Below, one piece after another: positions 17,058 through 26,536 of a DNA stretch of 64,000 nucleotides (positions are counted from its first letter, which is position 1; each line of letters opens with the position of its first letter). Made by a program: the position numbers and the translations under genes. Source of the DNA: Microbacterium oleivorans (GTDB lineage Bacteria; Actinomycetota; Actinomycetes; Actinomycetales; Microbacteriaceae); NCBI RefSeq assembly GCF_013389665.1, contig NZ_CP058316.1, positions 992,001-1,056,000 on the forward strand, given 5' to 3'. The notes beneath the pieces were generated by a model. It searched no databases and had not been told where the DNA came from. It saw only the letters and a program-made list of their open reading frames with translations.

Positions 17058-18613
17058 CGCGCAGCTCCTCTCGCGCGCCGGCTCGCCGGCGCATCCTTGG
17101 TCAAGGTCTCGCCCCGGAAGAACGCGGGGCGCTTCACGGCCTGCCACACCATCACGACGACGCCGACGAGGATGACTCCCACGCCGAGGATGAAGACCAG
17201 GCCCACGCCGCCGATCTGCGACCCGCTGCCGTACGCCGGATCCATGGTGTCGATGAGGGTCGTCACGAACAGCACCGCGAGGATCAGGCCGCCCACGAGA
17301 GGGAAGAGCAGGGTGAAGAACACGTTCCGCACCGAGTCGAACCACTGCTTCCGGAAATACCACACGCACGCGAACGCGGTCAGGCCGTAGTAGAAGCAGA
17401 TCATCATGCCGAGCGCGAGGATCGTGTCCCACAGGACGTTCTCGCTGACGATGCGCATCACGACGTAGAAGCCGGAGGCGACGATGGCCGAGACGACCGT
17501 GGCGTAGCCGGGCGTGAAGAAGCGCGGGCTGACCTTCGCGAAGCTCTCCGGCAGGGCGCCGTAGTGCCCCATCGCGAGCAGCGTCCGCGCCGGGCCGACG
17601 AAGGTCGACTGCAGCGACGAGGCCGAGCTGGTGAGGACGGCGAGTGAGACGAGGAACGCCAGCGGACCGAGGATGGGTCCCGACAGGTGGAAGAAGACGT
17701 TCTCCTGGATGTCGGCGTTGCCGAGCCCGAGATCGCCCGAGCCGACGCCGGCGAACATGATCATCGCGACGGCGAGCAACAGGTAGAGGGCCACGATCAT
17801 CACGACCGTGATCGTCGCGGCGCGGCCGGGCGTGCGTTCGGGGTCCTTGGTCTCCTCGTTCATCGTGAGGGTGACGTCCCACCCCCAGAAGATGAAGATC
17901 GACAGCGACAGGCCCGCGGCGAACGCGCTGAACGAGGGCACGGCGAACGGGTTGAACCATGACCAGTCGAAGGGCGTCGCGTCGAAGGCGTTGCCCGACG
18001 ACGCCTCGACGATGGCGGCGCCTGCGAACAGCACGAGCACGACCACCTGGAACGCGACGAGGCCGTACTGCAGCTTCTGCGTGGTCTGCATGTCGCGATA
18101 CGACACGAAGGTCGCAGCCGCCACGAAGACGACGCACACGAGCACGTTGATCCAGGTGATGCCGGCCAGATCCGCGACCGATTCCTGACCGGTCAGCTGC
18201 GCGATCAGCAGGAAGAGGAAGTCGACGGCGACCCCCGCGAGATTCGAGAGCACGAGGATCGTCGCGGCGACGAGTCCCCACCCCGCCATCCAGCCCACCC
18301 AGGGGCCGAAGGCGCGAGCGGCCCAGGTGAAGCTCGTGCCGGAGTCGGGCATCCGGCTGTTGAGCTCGCGGTAGCCGAAGGCGACGAGCAGCATCGGGAT
18401 GAAACCGACCAGCACGATCGCCGGCACCTGTGTGCCGACCTCGGATGCCGTCGGACCCACCGCCGCCGTGAACGTGTAGGCCGGCGCGATGCACGAGATG
18501 CCGATGACGACGGCCCCGAGGAGCCCGACGGTGCCCGCGCTCAGCCCCTTGCGGGAGATCCCCCCGGTGACGGGGTCGGCCGCCGGCGACCCGGCCTGCT
18601 CTGCTCTGGTCAT
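17054..18613 (-). CDS. APC-family amino acid/polyamine permease
   Basis: 519 aa from ATG 18613 (4-nt overlap with the Usp gene). About 12 hydrophobic helices. The first holds GAVVIGISCIAPAYTFTAAV, followed by YRELNSRMPDSGTSFTWAARAFGPWVG split around the conserved SGTSF of APC transporters. Such permeases import putrescine, GABA or other amines with protons or cations. Operon position between the amine oxidase and the semialdehyde dehydrogenases makes putrescine or GABA the probable cargo. The C-terminus is short and basic. Confidence 0.88.
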   Translation of the reverse strand: MTRAEQAGSPAADPVTGGISRKGLSAGTVGLLGAVVIGISCIAPAYTFTAAVGPTASEVGTQVPAIVLVGFIPMLLVAFGYRELNSRMPDSGTSFTWAARAFGPWVGWMAGWGLVAATILVLSNLAGVAVDFLFLLIAQLTGQESVADLAGITWINVLVCVVFVAAATFVSYRDMQTTQKLQYGLVAFQVVVLVLFAGAAIVEASSGNAFDATPFDWSWFNPFAVPSFSAFAAGLSLSIFIFWGWDVTLTMNEETKDPERTPGRAATITVVMIVALYLLLAVAMIMFAGVGSGDLGLGNADIQENVFFHLSGPILGPLAFLVSLAVLTSSASSLQSTFVGPARTLLAMGHYGALPESFAKVSPRFFTPGYATVVSAIVASGFYVVMRIVSENVLWDTILALGMMICFYYGLTAFACVWYFRKQWFDSVRNVFFTLLFPLVGGLILAVLFVTTLIDTMDPAYGSGSQIGGVGLVFILGVGVILVGVVVMVWQAVKRPAFFRGETLTKDAPASRRARGAAR

Positions 18614-19512
18614 GCGCTCGCTCCTTCTCGCTCGCTGCGGGTGCGGGGCACCACGATCATCGGGACGGTCACCACGCGCAGCATCCTCGCCGCGGTCGAG
18701 CCGAGGAACAGGCGCCGCGGCTGCGCCAGCCGGCTCGACCCGACGAGCACGATCTCTCCGGCCTCCCACTCGAGGTGGGAGGCGGCGTCCTCGATGCCGT
18801 CACCGGTGGCGACGACCGCGGCGACGTCGGCGTCGGCGGGAAGCGCCGCCCGCACCTCGGCCAGCACGTCCTGCGCATGGGTGTCGCCCACCGTGCGGAT
18901 GGCGCCCGTGTCGAGCCCGGCGGGCAGATCGAGCGCCACCAGCGAGAGCAGGCGTACCGGCACGCCCGTCGCGGCCGCCAGTCGGATGGTCTGGTCGACC
19001 AGCAACTCGGTGCCTTCGCGTTCACCCACTGCTGCGGTGAGGCGGGTGACGCCGGTCTCGGCCGGAACCCGCCGCGCACCCCGGGGCACGAGTGCCACCG
19101 GGACATCCGACGAATGCACGAGCTCGGTCGTCGTCGTCCCCAGCCGGTGCCGACCGCGGTTGCCGCCATCGGCCGCTCCGACGACGATCAGGGACGCACC
19201 CAGCTCATCGGCCGCATCGACCAGCCCCGCGGCGACCGACTCGCCGTACCGGACGTGGGCCCGATGGGCGATGCCGTCCGGCACCTCGGCGGCACCATCG
19301 CGCAGCCAGCCGGCCGCCTGCTCGCGCACCAGACGCTCGTAGCCGGCGTCGGGCGGGACGATGCCCGGCTTCTGCGCCGGGAGCACGAGCACCAGATGCA
19401 GCCCGGCACCCGATGCGGCGGCGAGGCGGCTCGCGAAAGCGACGGCATCCCGTCCCGCCTTCGTCGCGGTGTAGCCGACGACGATGCGGTCGGTCGGGGT
19501 CGGCGTGCTCAC
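18610..19512 (-). CDS. Tandem-domain universal stress protein
   Basis: 300 aa from GTG 19512, overlapping the amine-oxidase stop by 4 nt (GTGA). Two UspA-like domains: residues 1-143 (RIVVGYTATKAGRDAV, then IVVGAADGGNRGRHRLG) and 147-300 (ending EIVLVGSSRLAQPRRLFLG). The second has the ATP-site like G-2x-G-9x-G spacing in degenerate form. Usp proteins usually bind nucleotides and respond to starvation. Sitting inside a catabolic operon, translationally coupled to a permease, it may tune the transporter rather than serve general stress. Confidence 0.85.
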   Translation of the reverse strand: MSTPTPTDRIVVGYTATKAGRDAVAFASRLAAASGAGLHLVLVLPAQKPGIVPPDAGYERLVREQAAGWLRDGAAEVPDGIAHRAHVRYGESVAAGLVDAADELGASLIVVGAADGGNRGRHRLGTTTTELVHSSDVPVALVPRGARRVPAETGVTRLTAAVGEREGTELLVDQTIRLAAATGVPVRLLSLVALDLPAGLDTGAIRTVGDTHAQDVLAEVRAALPADADVAAVVATGDGIEDAASHLEWEAGEIVLVGSSRLAQPRRLFLGSTAARMLRVVTVPMIVVPRTRSEREGASA

Positions 19513-20867
19513 GACCGGTCCGCTTCGAGGATCTCCTCGGCGACGCGGTGTCCCATCCGGATCGCGCCGTCGACGTGCTGGTACCCGAGCCCGGCCAGAT
19601 CGCTGCAGGCGACGTGGAGCGGGCTGACGAGCTCGAGCTGCTCGGCGCCGTAGCGCGTCAGGCCGCCGAGGTCGAAACTGGCGGCGTACGCGCCCCGGGT
19701 CCACTCCTCGCTGCCCCAGTCGCTCTCGTAGTACACGACGGGGTCCTTCGCCTCGGGCCCGTAATAGTGCGACAGCGACTCCAGAATCCGCTCGCGGCGT
19801 TCGTCGGCGCCGAGTCGGAAGAGATCGTCGGCGGTGCGGTCCGAGACGAAGCCGACGAGGGTGCCGCGCTGATCGGCGTGGTTGGTGTTGTCATAGGCCT
19901 CGTGCACCAGCTGGTACGGGCTGAAGGCCGTGCCCGACAGACCCTGCTCGCGCCAGAATGGCCGGTCGTAGACCGCGTGCACCTTGATGACGAACCCCAT
20001 CGAGAAATGCTGGTGCATCTGGTGCTTCAGACGCGGCAGCGGCGGGACGAACGAGATCCGGTTGTAGAGCACGGGGGCCAGGGCGAGCACGACGCGACGG
20101 GCACGAACGGTGACCGCGTCGGTGCGCACCACTGCGCCACCGTCGGTGTACTCGACGGTGCGCACCGGCTGGTCGAGCACGACGTCGTCCCCCAAGCGCT
20201 CCGCCAGCCGGAGCGGAACCTGCTGCAGGCCGCCCACGACGCGTTTGTCGAGGATGAAGTCGGCATCGACGAGGTGCGAGTACGACCCTGCCGAGGCGGC
20301 CATCTGCAGCGACTGGAGCAGCGAGAAGGTGTGGGTCGGCTTGGTCAGCATCGCCGAGCCGGTCGCGAAGGCGAGGTTGCGCACCGCCTCGTCGTCGTCG
20401 GTCTGCTGGCGCAGCCACGCATCCCACGAGATGCGGTCCCACTCGGCGGCCTTCTCATGGGCCCAGGGGCGGTCGGGGTCGATCTCGGCGACCATCGCGT
20501 CGAGGCGTGCGGTGATCTCGTCGATCACGCGCTCGGTCTCGGGTGCCACCGGGAACATCTCCCCCGTGAAGCGGCGAGCCTCGCCGTCGGCTCCGACATA
20601 CACGCTCTCGCCCTCGCGGTAGCGGGCATAGGTCTCGAGCCCCAGGTCGGCCAGCGTCTCGATGAGCGCGTGCTGGTCGGGCGAGACCCACTGCCCGCCG
20701 AGCTCGAGCATGGCCCCGTCGATCTCATCGGTCCACAGGCGCCCTCCCACGCGACTGCGCGCCTCGAGCACGACGACCGACAGCCCCGCCTTCTTCAGGT
20801 CGTTGGCCGCGGTCAGGCCGGCCGCTCCGGCGCCGATGATCGCGACGTCTCGGGTGATCTCAGTCAT
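19509..20867 (-). CDS. Flavin-dependent amine oxidase, putrescine oxidase-like
   Basis: 452 aa from ATG 20867. N-terminal FAD-binding fold VAIIGAGAAGLTAANDLKKA with EARSRVGGRLWT, then GGQWVSP. The C-terminal stretch YYESDWGSEEWTRGAYAASF, with the FAD-contacting segment that follows, closely resembles Micrococcus/Rhodococcus putrescine oxidases. Converts putrescine, O2 and water to 4-aminobutanal, NH3 and H2O2. Overlaps gabT (8 nt) and the Usp gene (4 nt). Tyramine/monoamine oxidase is the main alternative. Confidence 0.85.
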   Translation of the reverse strand: MTEITRDVAIIGAGAAGLTAANDLKKAGLSVVVLEARSRVGGRLWTDEIDGAMLELGGQWVSPDQHALIETLADLGLETYARYREGESVYVGADGEARRFTGEMFPVAPETERVIDEITARLDAMVAEIDPDRPWAHEKAAEWDRISWDAWLRQQTDDDEAVRNLAFATGSAMLTKPTHTFSLLQSLQMAASAGSYSHLVDADFILDKRVVGGLQQVPLRLAERLGDDVVLDQPVRTVEYTDGGAVVRTDAVTVRARRVVLALAPVLYNRISFVPPLPRLKHQMHQHFSMGFVIKVHAVYDRPFWREQGLSGTAFSPYQLVHEAYDNTNHADQRGTLVGFVSDRTADDLFRLGADERRERILESLSHYYGPEAKDPVVYYESDWGSEEWTRGAYAASFDLGGLTRYGAEQLELVSPLHVACSDLAGLGYQHVDGAIRMGHRVAEEILEADRS

Positions 20868-22245
20868 GTGCGACTCCTTCGTTCTGGGGCTGGGCGGCGA
20901 GCGCCGCTGCGATGACGTCGAGGCCCTCGTCGAGCAGGTCGTCGCCGATCGACAGCGGGGGCAGGAAACGGATGACGTTGCCGTAGGTACCGCACGTGAG
21001 CACGATGACACCCTCGGCGATGCACGCCTTCGCGACGGCGGAGGTGAGCGCGGCATCCGGATCGCCGGTCTCCGGATCGACGAACTCCGCGGCGACCATG
21101 GCTCCGAGACCGCGGACGTCGCCGACGCGCGGGTCGGTTCCGCGCAGCCGGTTCAGGCGTGCCGTGAGCCGGGCGCCGATCTGCTGGGCGCGCTCGATGA
21201 GCCCGTCGTTCTCGAAGGCGTCGATCGACGCGAGCGCAGCGGCGCAGGCGATCGGGTTGCCGCCGTACGTGCCGCCCAGCCCGCCCGGGTGCGAGGCGTC
21301 CATCAGGTCGGCGCGTCCCGTGACCGCCGCCAGCGGCAGGCCTGCGGCGATGCCCTTGGCGGTCGTGATCAGATCGGGCACGATCCCGAAGTGCTCGCTG
21401 GCGAACATCGCGCCGGTCCGCGCGAAGCCGGTCTGCACCTCGTCCGCGATGAACACGACGCCGTTCTCGCGGCACCAGTCGGCGATCGCCGGCAGGAAAC
21501 CGGCGGCGGGGACGATGAAGCCGCCCTCGCCCTGGATGGGCTCGATGATGACGGCGGCGAGGTTGTCGGCGCCGACCTGCTTCTCGATCTGCGAGATGGC
21601 TCGGGCCGCGGCGTCCGGGCCCGACAGACCGTCGCGGAACGGGTACGACAGCGGCGCGCGGTAGACCTCGGGGGCGAACGGACCGAACCCGCTCTTGTAG
21701 GGCATCGACTTCGCCGTCAGCGCCATCGTCAGGTTGGTGCGGCCGTGGTAGCCGTGATCGAAGGCGACGACGGCCTGGCGACCGGTCGCCTTGCGTGCGA
21801 TCTTGACGGCGTTCTCGACCGCCTCGGCGCCGGAGTTGAACAGCGCCGTCTTCTTCTCGTGATCGCCCGGCGTCAGCCGGTTCAGCGCCTCGGCCACCGC
21901 GACGTACGACTCGTAGGGAGAGATCATGAAGCAGGTGTGGGTGAACTGCGCCACCTGGGCCTGCACTGCGGCGACGACCGCCGGGTGCGCGTTGCCGACC
22001 GAGGTGACGGCGATGCCCGAGCCCAGGTCGATGAGCGAGTTGCCGTCCGCGTCGACGACGACCCCGCCGCCGGCGGCTACGGCGTGGATCGGCGCGGTGT
22101 GTCCGACTCCGGCCGGCACCGCCGCGGCCTTGCGCGCCAGCAGCTCGGCCGAGCGCGGTCCGGGGATGGCGGTGACGACGCGGCGCTCCTGCGGGAGGGT
22201 CGGGCCGCCGAGGGGGATGGTCGGCGTCGGGGTCGAGGTGCTCAT
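20860..22245 (-). CDS. gabT: 4-aminobutyrate--2-oxoglutarate transaminase
   Basis: 461 aa, class III PLP aminotransferase. Signature VVFIADEVQTGFARTGAMFA, PLP lysine in LITTAKGIAAGLPL (about residue 290), and FDHGYHGRTNLTMALTAKS typical of GABA transaminases. Transfers the amino group of GABA to 2-oxoglutarate, giving succinate semialdehyde. First gene of the leftward six-gene operon, divergent from the PucR regulator with an 84-bp gap containing GTGTACAGTG and GTGTACAGG repeats. Confidence 0.93.
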   Translation of the reverse strand: MSTSTPTPTIPLGGPTLPQERRVVTAIPGPRSAELLARKAAAVPAGVGHTAPIHAVAAGGGVVVDADGNSLIDLGSGIAVTSVGNAHPAVVAAVQAQVAQFTHTCFMISPYESYVAVAEALNRLTPGDHEKKTALFNSGAEAVENAVKIARKATGRQAVVAFDHGYHGRTNLTMALTAKSMPYKSGFGPFAPEVYRAPLSYPFRDGLSGPDAAARAISQIEKQVGADNLAAVIIEPIQGEGGFIVPAAGFLPAIADWCRENGVVFIADEVQTGFARTGAMFASEHFGIVPDLITTAKGIAAGLPLAAVTGRADLMDASHPGGLGGTYGGNPIACAAALASIDAFENDGLIERAQQIGARLTARLNRLRGTDPRVGDVRGLGAMVAAEFVDPETGDPDAALTSAVAKACIAEGVIVLTCGTYGNVIRFLPPLSIGDDLLDEGLDVIAAALAAQPQNEGVAHD

Positions 22246-22329
22246 CCCGCGACACTAGGACTCGGGCCGGCACACCCGCACTCGCCGCCGTGTACAGTGA
22301 GCGCACGTCTTATCGCCGAGGTGTACAGG

Positions 22330-23883
22330 ATGCCGTCGACTGCCGCCACGCCCCCCGCGCCCACCGTGCGGGCGCTGCTGTCCCGTCGTGAGCTGCGGCT
22401 GCGGCTGGCGACGCCGTCGGGCGACGCCGCCCTCGATGCCCCTGTGCGCTGGGTCCACAGCTCGGATCTGACCGACCCGACCCCTTTCCTCACCGAGGAC
22501 GTCGTGCTGCTGACCACGGGAACCCAGCTCACCGTCGGCGACACCCGGGAGGCCGAGGCCTACGTGGGCCGGCTGCGGGCGCGCGGCGTGCGCGGCCTCG
22601 GCTTCGGCACGGAGGTCGTGCGCGACGGCATCCCCGACCCGCTGCGAGCCGCGTGCGAGCGAGACGGGATGCCGCTGTTCGAGGTGCCCTACCGCACCCC
22701 CTTCATCGCCGTGGCCCGCGCCGCAGCCGAAGCGATCGCCGCCCGGGCGTACGCGCGACGCAGCTGGGCTCTGGACGCGCAGCGCGCTCTGGCACTGGCC
22801 GCCTTGAGACCCGACGGTTTCGACGCCACGATCGCCGAACTCGCTCGACAGCTCGGCGGGTGGGTCGGCCTCTACGACGCCTCGGGCGCCCTGACTTACG
22901 CGCACGCGGCGCCGGGCGCCGGTGCCGGTGCCGGGACGCCCGATTCGACCGAGGGCGACGACGGGGAGCTGCGGCGTGCCGTCGACGCCGAGGTCGTCGC
23001 GCTGCTGCGGCGCGGCGGCGGCACGGGGGCGGCGATGCCGCTCCTCGGACGCCCGGTCACCCTGCAGACGCTGGGGGCGGGCGGTCAGCGCGGGGTCCTG
23101 GCCACCGCGGGCATCGAGCTCGACACCGATGCGCGCGCCGTCGTGACCGCGGTCGTCGCGACCACCGGTCTCGCGCTCGAGCAGCGCCGGATGACGGCGG
23201 GGGCATGGAGCCGGCTGCGCGCGGCGCTCGTCGACCTCCTCGTCGACGGTCGGCTCGATCTCGCCCGGGCGGTCGCCACCGATGCGTGGGGCGCCTTCCC
23301 CGCCGCGCCGTTCGTGGTCGCCATGGCCGATCCCGCCGCCCCGACGGGCGCCCGCGAGCTGCTGGACCATCACGCCGCGACGGGCCGCCTGTTCTACGGA
23401 CGTGACCGAGATGGCGTTCTGCTCATCGCCGCGGCGTCCGATCGGCACCTCCTCGACGAGATCGCCGAGCACCTGACCTGGCGCCTCGGCGTCGCGCCGG
23501 CCCCGACCGACGCCGAGGTGCCGGCGGCACGCGAGCGCGCCCGCCTCGCGCGCGACCGAGGACGTGCCGGCACCGCGACGGATGTCGCCGATGCCCCGGG
23601 GGACCTCCTGGACGACCTGGCCACCGTCGCCGCCCGCGCCCGCGCGGGGGCCGAGCTGGCCGCTCTGCGCAGCCACGACGCGCGCCACGGCACCACCCTC
23701 GAATCCACCCTGACGGCGTGGCTCGAGCACGACGGCGCGCACGAGGGCACCGCTCGCGCCCTCGGCGTGCACCGCCACACCATTCGCGCCCGCATCGCTC
23801 TCGCGCAGCGCCTGCTGGGCCGGGATCTGGCCTCCTTCGCCGACCGCGCAGCCGTGTGGACCGCCCTCCGCCTCTCGTCCTGA
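22330..23883 (+). CDS. PucR-family transcriptional regulator
   Basis: 517 aa. N-terminal PucR/purine-catabolism-like domain (residues 12-125, FLTEDVVLLTTGTQL), GGDEF-like middle domain, and a C-terminal PucR HTH (ARALGVHRHTIRARIALAQR, about residues 475-494). Proteins of this kind commonly activate the divergent catabolic operon in response to its amine or amino-acid substrate. Being head-to-head with gabT makes control of the putrescine/GABA genes likely. GTG 22321 is an alternative start 3 codons upstream. Confidence 0.85.
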   Translation: MPSTAATPPAPTVRALLSRRELRLRLATPSGDAALDAPVRWVHSSDLTDPTPFLTEDVVLLTTGTQLTVGDTREAEAYVGRLRARGVRGLGFGTEVVRDGIPDPLRAACERDGMPLFEVPYRTPFIAVARAAAEAIAARAYARRSWALDAQRALALAALRPDGFDATIAELARQLGGWVGLYDASGALTYAHAAPGAGAGAGTPDSTEGDDGELRRAVDAEVVALLRRGGGTGAAMPLLGRPVTLQTLGAGGQRGVLATAGIELDTDARAVVTAVVATTGLALEQRRMTAGAWSRLRAALVDLLVDGRLDLARAVATDAWGAFPAAPFVVAMADPAAPTGARELLDHHAATGRLFYGRDRDGVLLIAAASDRHLLDEIAEHLTWRLGVAPAPTDAEVPAARERARLARDRGRAGTATDVADAPGDLLDDLATVAARARAGAELAALRSHDARHGTTLESTLTAWLEHDGAHEGTARALGVHRHTIRARIALAQRLLGRDLASFADRAAVWTALRLSS

Positions 23884-23910
23884 CCCGGGGTCGCCGCGGC
23901 GCCGGGAGCG

Positions 23911-24474
23911 TCAGGCCGTGATGTTGAAGCGCACGAGGCGGGCCCGCTCCGCGGCGGGAGGCGCGTCGAGGACGGTCAGGCTCGGAGCGGCGACGGGTTC
24001 GATCCGGTCCGCCGTCAACCCGACGAAGTGCGCGAGCGCCGCCCGGATCACCCCGCCGTGCGTGACGACGAGGACGGGGCCGGGATGGGCGGCCGCCACG
24101 TGCGCGGCCGCCGCGACCCGCTCCTGCACCGATGCGAGGCGCTCACCACCCGGGGGCACGATGGCCCCCGCCCGCCACCGGGCGTAGTCGGCGCCGAGCA
24201 CCTCGGGCACCGCCCCCTCCCAGGAGCCGAGTCCCGCCTCGGCCCACCGTTCGTCGACGATGGGGGTGAGCCCGCTCAGCAGCGACACCGTCGACCGGGC
24301 GCGCGACAGCGGCGACACGACGGCGGTCTGCGGCATCCACTCGTCGATCAGGACGCGCAGCCGCAGCGCCGCGCTCCGACCGGTCTCGGAGAGGTCGATG
24401 TCGGTGCGCCCCTGCAGGCGACGCTCGGCCGTCCAGGGCGTCGGACCGTGCCGGACCAGCAGCAGCGCCGTCAT
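23911..24474 (-). other. Histidine phosphatase (phosphoglycerate mutase-like) part of the fused frame
   Basis: 187 aa if started at ATG 24474. [20 protein letters not shown] (phosphohistidine site), [10 protein letters not shown], and [15 protein letters not shown] near the C-terminus are all present. Typical family length, so it could function alone. Substrate unknown (phosphosugar, phosphoserine or nucleotide phosphates are possibilities). Confidence 0.75.
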
Positions 24475-25197
24475 CGGGCCACGACCGTCAGCCGCGCCCC
24501 CGAGGCGTGGAACAGCTCGCAACTCGGCGGGGGTGCCGTCGGCGACGATCCGGCCGCGATCGATGATGCAGACCCGATCGGCCTCCTCCGTCTCCTCCAG
24601 ATAGTGGGTCGTGAGGAAGACGGTGAGCCCGTCGCGCTCGCGCAGTTCGTGGATGGTCGCCCACACCATCTGCCGGCTCGCCGGGTCGAGTCCGGTCGTC
24701 GGCTCGTCGAGGAAGACGATCTCGGGGTCGTGCAGCAGCGCACGGGCGATGTCGGCGCGACGCCGCTGCCCACCCGAGAGGCGGCTGTATCGCCGGTCGA
24801 TGAACTCGCCGAGGTCGATGATGCGCTCGAGCCGGTTGATCCGCTCCCGGATCGCCGCCGCGGTGCCGAGGTAGGGCCGCGCCCGCACCGTGAGGTTCTC
24901 GCGTACCGTGAGCGCTCCGTCCAAGAGGGAGTCCTGGAAGACGACGCCGATCGCACGGCGCACCGCGTCGCCGTCTGTGCGGATGTCGTGGCCGGCCACC
25001 TGGAGCGACCCGGCATCGGGCTGGATCACCGTCGTCAGCGCGCCGATCGTCGTCGACTTCCCCGCCCCGTTGGTGCCGAGGAACGCGAACACCCCGCCCG
25101 CCGGCACCTCGAAGCTCACGTCGTCGACGGCCGTGACATCGCCGTATCTCTTCGTCAGGCCGCGCACGAGCGTCGGTGCGGTGGGTCGGGTCGTCAT
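23911..25197 (-). CDS. ABC ATPase fused in frame to a histidine phosphatase (probable frameshift)
   Basis: 428 aa. Residues 1-235 are a DrrA-type ABC ATPase: Walker [12 protein letters not shown], signature [11 protein letters not shown], Walker [15 protein letters not shown]-loop LTTHYLEE. From residue 242 ([14 protein letters not shown]) a complete histidine phosphatase follows (catalytic RHG; second His in [10 protein letters not shown]). The joint [14 protein letters not shown] fits neither family. In another frame the ATPase tail would read [15 protein letters not shown] and stop at 24473-24471, overlapping the phosphatase ATG (24474) as ATGA. So an ancestral two-gene pair probably lost or gained bases near 24510-24520. 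No ABC permease is adjacent. Confidence 0.8.
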   Translation of the reverse strand: MTTRPTAPTLVRGLTKRYGDVTAVDDVSFEVPAGGVFAFLGTNGAGKSTTIGALTTVIQPDAGSLQVAGHDIRTDGDAVRRAIGVVFQDSLLDGALTVRENLTVRARPYLGTAAAIRERINRLERIIDLGEFIDRRYSRLSGGQRRRADIARALLHDPEIVFLDEPTTGLDPASRQMVWATIHELRERDGLTVFLTTHYLEETEEADRVCIIDRGRIVADGTPAELRAVPRLGGAADGRGPMTALLLVRHGPTPWTAERRLQGRTDIDLSETGRSAALRLRVLIDEWMPQTAVVSPLSRARSTVSLLSGLTPIVDERWAEAGLGSWEGAVPEVLGADYARWRAGAIVPPGGERLASVQERVAAAAHVAAAHPGPVLVVTHGGVIRAALAHFVGLTADRIEPVAAPSLTVLDAPPAAERARLVRFNITA

Positions 25198-25324
25198 GTA
25201 CCCACCGTGCCCGGCGCCGCCCCGGCGCGACAGCCCCTATTCGGTCGAACCGGGTCCACCGTTCGGTGGAGGCGCGCTCGCGTGCGGCATCCCATTCGCG
25301 CGGCCGCGCCGCTACGCTCGGAGG

Positions 25325-26524
25325 GTGACCGAACGCGCCCCGCTGTCCCGCAAGCTCTCCGCCATCGCCGAGTCGGCGACCCTCAAGGTCGACGCGAAGG
25401 CGAAGGCTCTGCAGGCCGCCGGGCGCCCCGTCATCTCGTACGCGGCGGGCGAGCCCGACTTCTCGACGCCGGCGTTCATCGTCGAGGCCGCGCAGCACGC
25501 CCTCGCCGACCCGTCGAACTACCGCTACACGCCCGCCGCCGGTCTCCCGGTGCTGCGCGAGGCGATCGCCGCGAAGACCTTCCGCGACTCGGGCCTCGAG
25601 GTGCAGCCTTCGCAGGTCATCGTGACCAACGGCGGCAAGCAGTCGGTGTACCAGGCCTTCCAGACCGTGGTGAACCCCGGTGACGAGGTGCTGCTGCCGG
25701 CTCCGTACTGGACGACCTACCCCGAGGCGATCGCCCTCGCCGACGGCATCCCGGTCGAGGTCTTCGCCGGCGCCGACCAGGAGTACAAGGTGACCGTCGA
25801 GCAGCTCGAGGCCGCCCGCACCGAGCGCACCACGGTGCTCGTCTTCGTGTCGCCCTCGAACCCGACCGGTGCCGTCTACACCCCCGAGGAGACCGCCGCG
25901 ATCGGCGCGTGGGCCCTCGAGCACGGCATCTGGGTCATCAGCGACGAGATCTACCAGAACCTCGTCTACGACGGTGCGCGCGCGGTCTCGATCGTCGAGG
26001 CGGTTCCCGACCTCGCCGGGCAGACCATCCTCGTCAACGGCGTGGCGAAGACGTATGCGATGACCGGCTGGCGCGTGGGCTGGATGGTGGGCCCCTCCGA
26101 CGCCATGAAGCTGGCCGGCAACCTCCAGTCCCACCTGAGCTCGAACGTCAACAACGTCGCGCAGCGCGCCGCCCTGGCGGCGCTGACGGGGCCGCAGGAC
26201 GAGGCCGAGCAGATGCGCCTGGCCTTCGACCGTCGGCGCCGCCTGATCGTGGCGGAGCTGGCGAAGATCCCCGGCGTCGAGGTACCGAACCCGCTCGGCG
26301 CGTTCTACGTCTACCCCGACGTCACCGGGCTGCTGGGCCGCACGTGGGCCGGCGTCGAGGTCACGACCTCGCTCGAGCTCGCGGACCTGATCCTCGAGCA
26401 GGCGGAGGTCGCCGTCGTTCCCGGCGAGGCCTTCGGTCCCTCGGGATACCTGCGGCTTTCGTACGCCCTCGGCGACGACCAGCTGCTCGAAGGCATCCAG
26501 CGCCTGCAGCGCCTGTTCGCCTGA
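25325..26524 (+). CDS. aspB: Class I/II pyridoxal-phosphate aminotransferase (aspartate aminotransferase-like)
   Basis: 399 aa from GTG 25325 (TACGCT, 6 nt, GTG, with an overlapping CGGAGG). Fold-type I signatures: [65 protein letters not shown], and PLP lysine in [16 protein letters not shown]. Most like the aspartate/prephenate aminotransferase group (1b); interconverts aspartate or related amino acids with 2-oxoglutarate. Convergent with murB. Confidence 0.9.
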   Translation: MTERAPLSRKLSAIAESATLKVDAKAKALQAAGRPVISYAAGEPDFSTPAFIVEAAQHALADPSNYRYTPAAGLPVLREAIAAKTFRDSGLEVQPSQVIVTNGGKQSVYQAFQTVVNPGDEVLLPAPYWTTYPEAIALADGIPVEVFAGADQEYKVTVEQLEAARTERTTVLVFVSPSNPTGAVYTPEETAAIGAWALEHGIWVISDEIYQNLVYDGARAVSIVEAVPDLAGQTILVNGVAKTYAMTGWRVGWMVGPSDAMKLAGNLQSHLSSNVNNVAQRAALAALTGPQDEAEQMRLAFDRRRRLIVAELAKIPGVEVPNPLGAFYVYPDVTGLLGRTWAGVEVTTSLELADLILEQAEVAVVPGEAFGPSGYLRLSYALGDDQLLEGIQRLQRLFA

Positions 26525-26536
26525 CCCGGGCCGGGG

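Noticed and set aside
15477..17390. Long plus-strand frames opposite the dehydrogenase genes
   Set aside because: Shadows of gabD and its neighbour; those have full catalytic motifs.
20662..22329. Upstream extension of the PucR frame by about 550 codons
   Set aside because: Antisense to gabT and the amine oxidase. The PucR domain starts right after 22330, so the extension is not coding.
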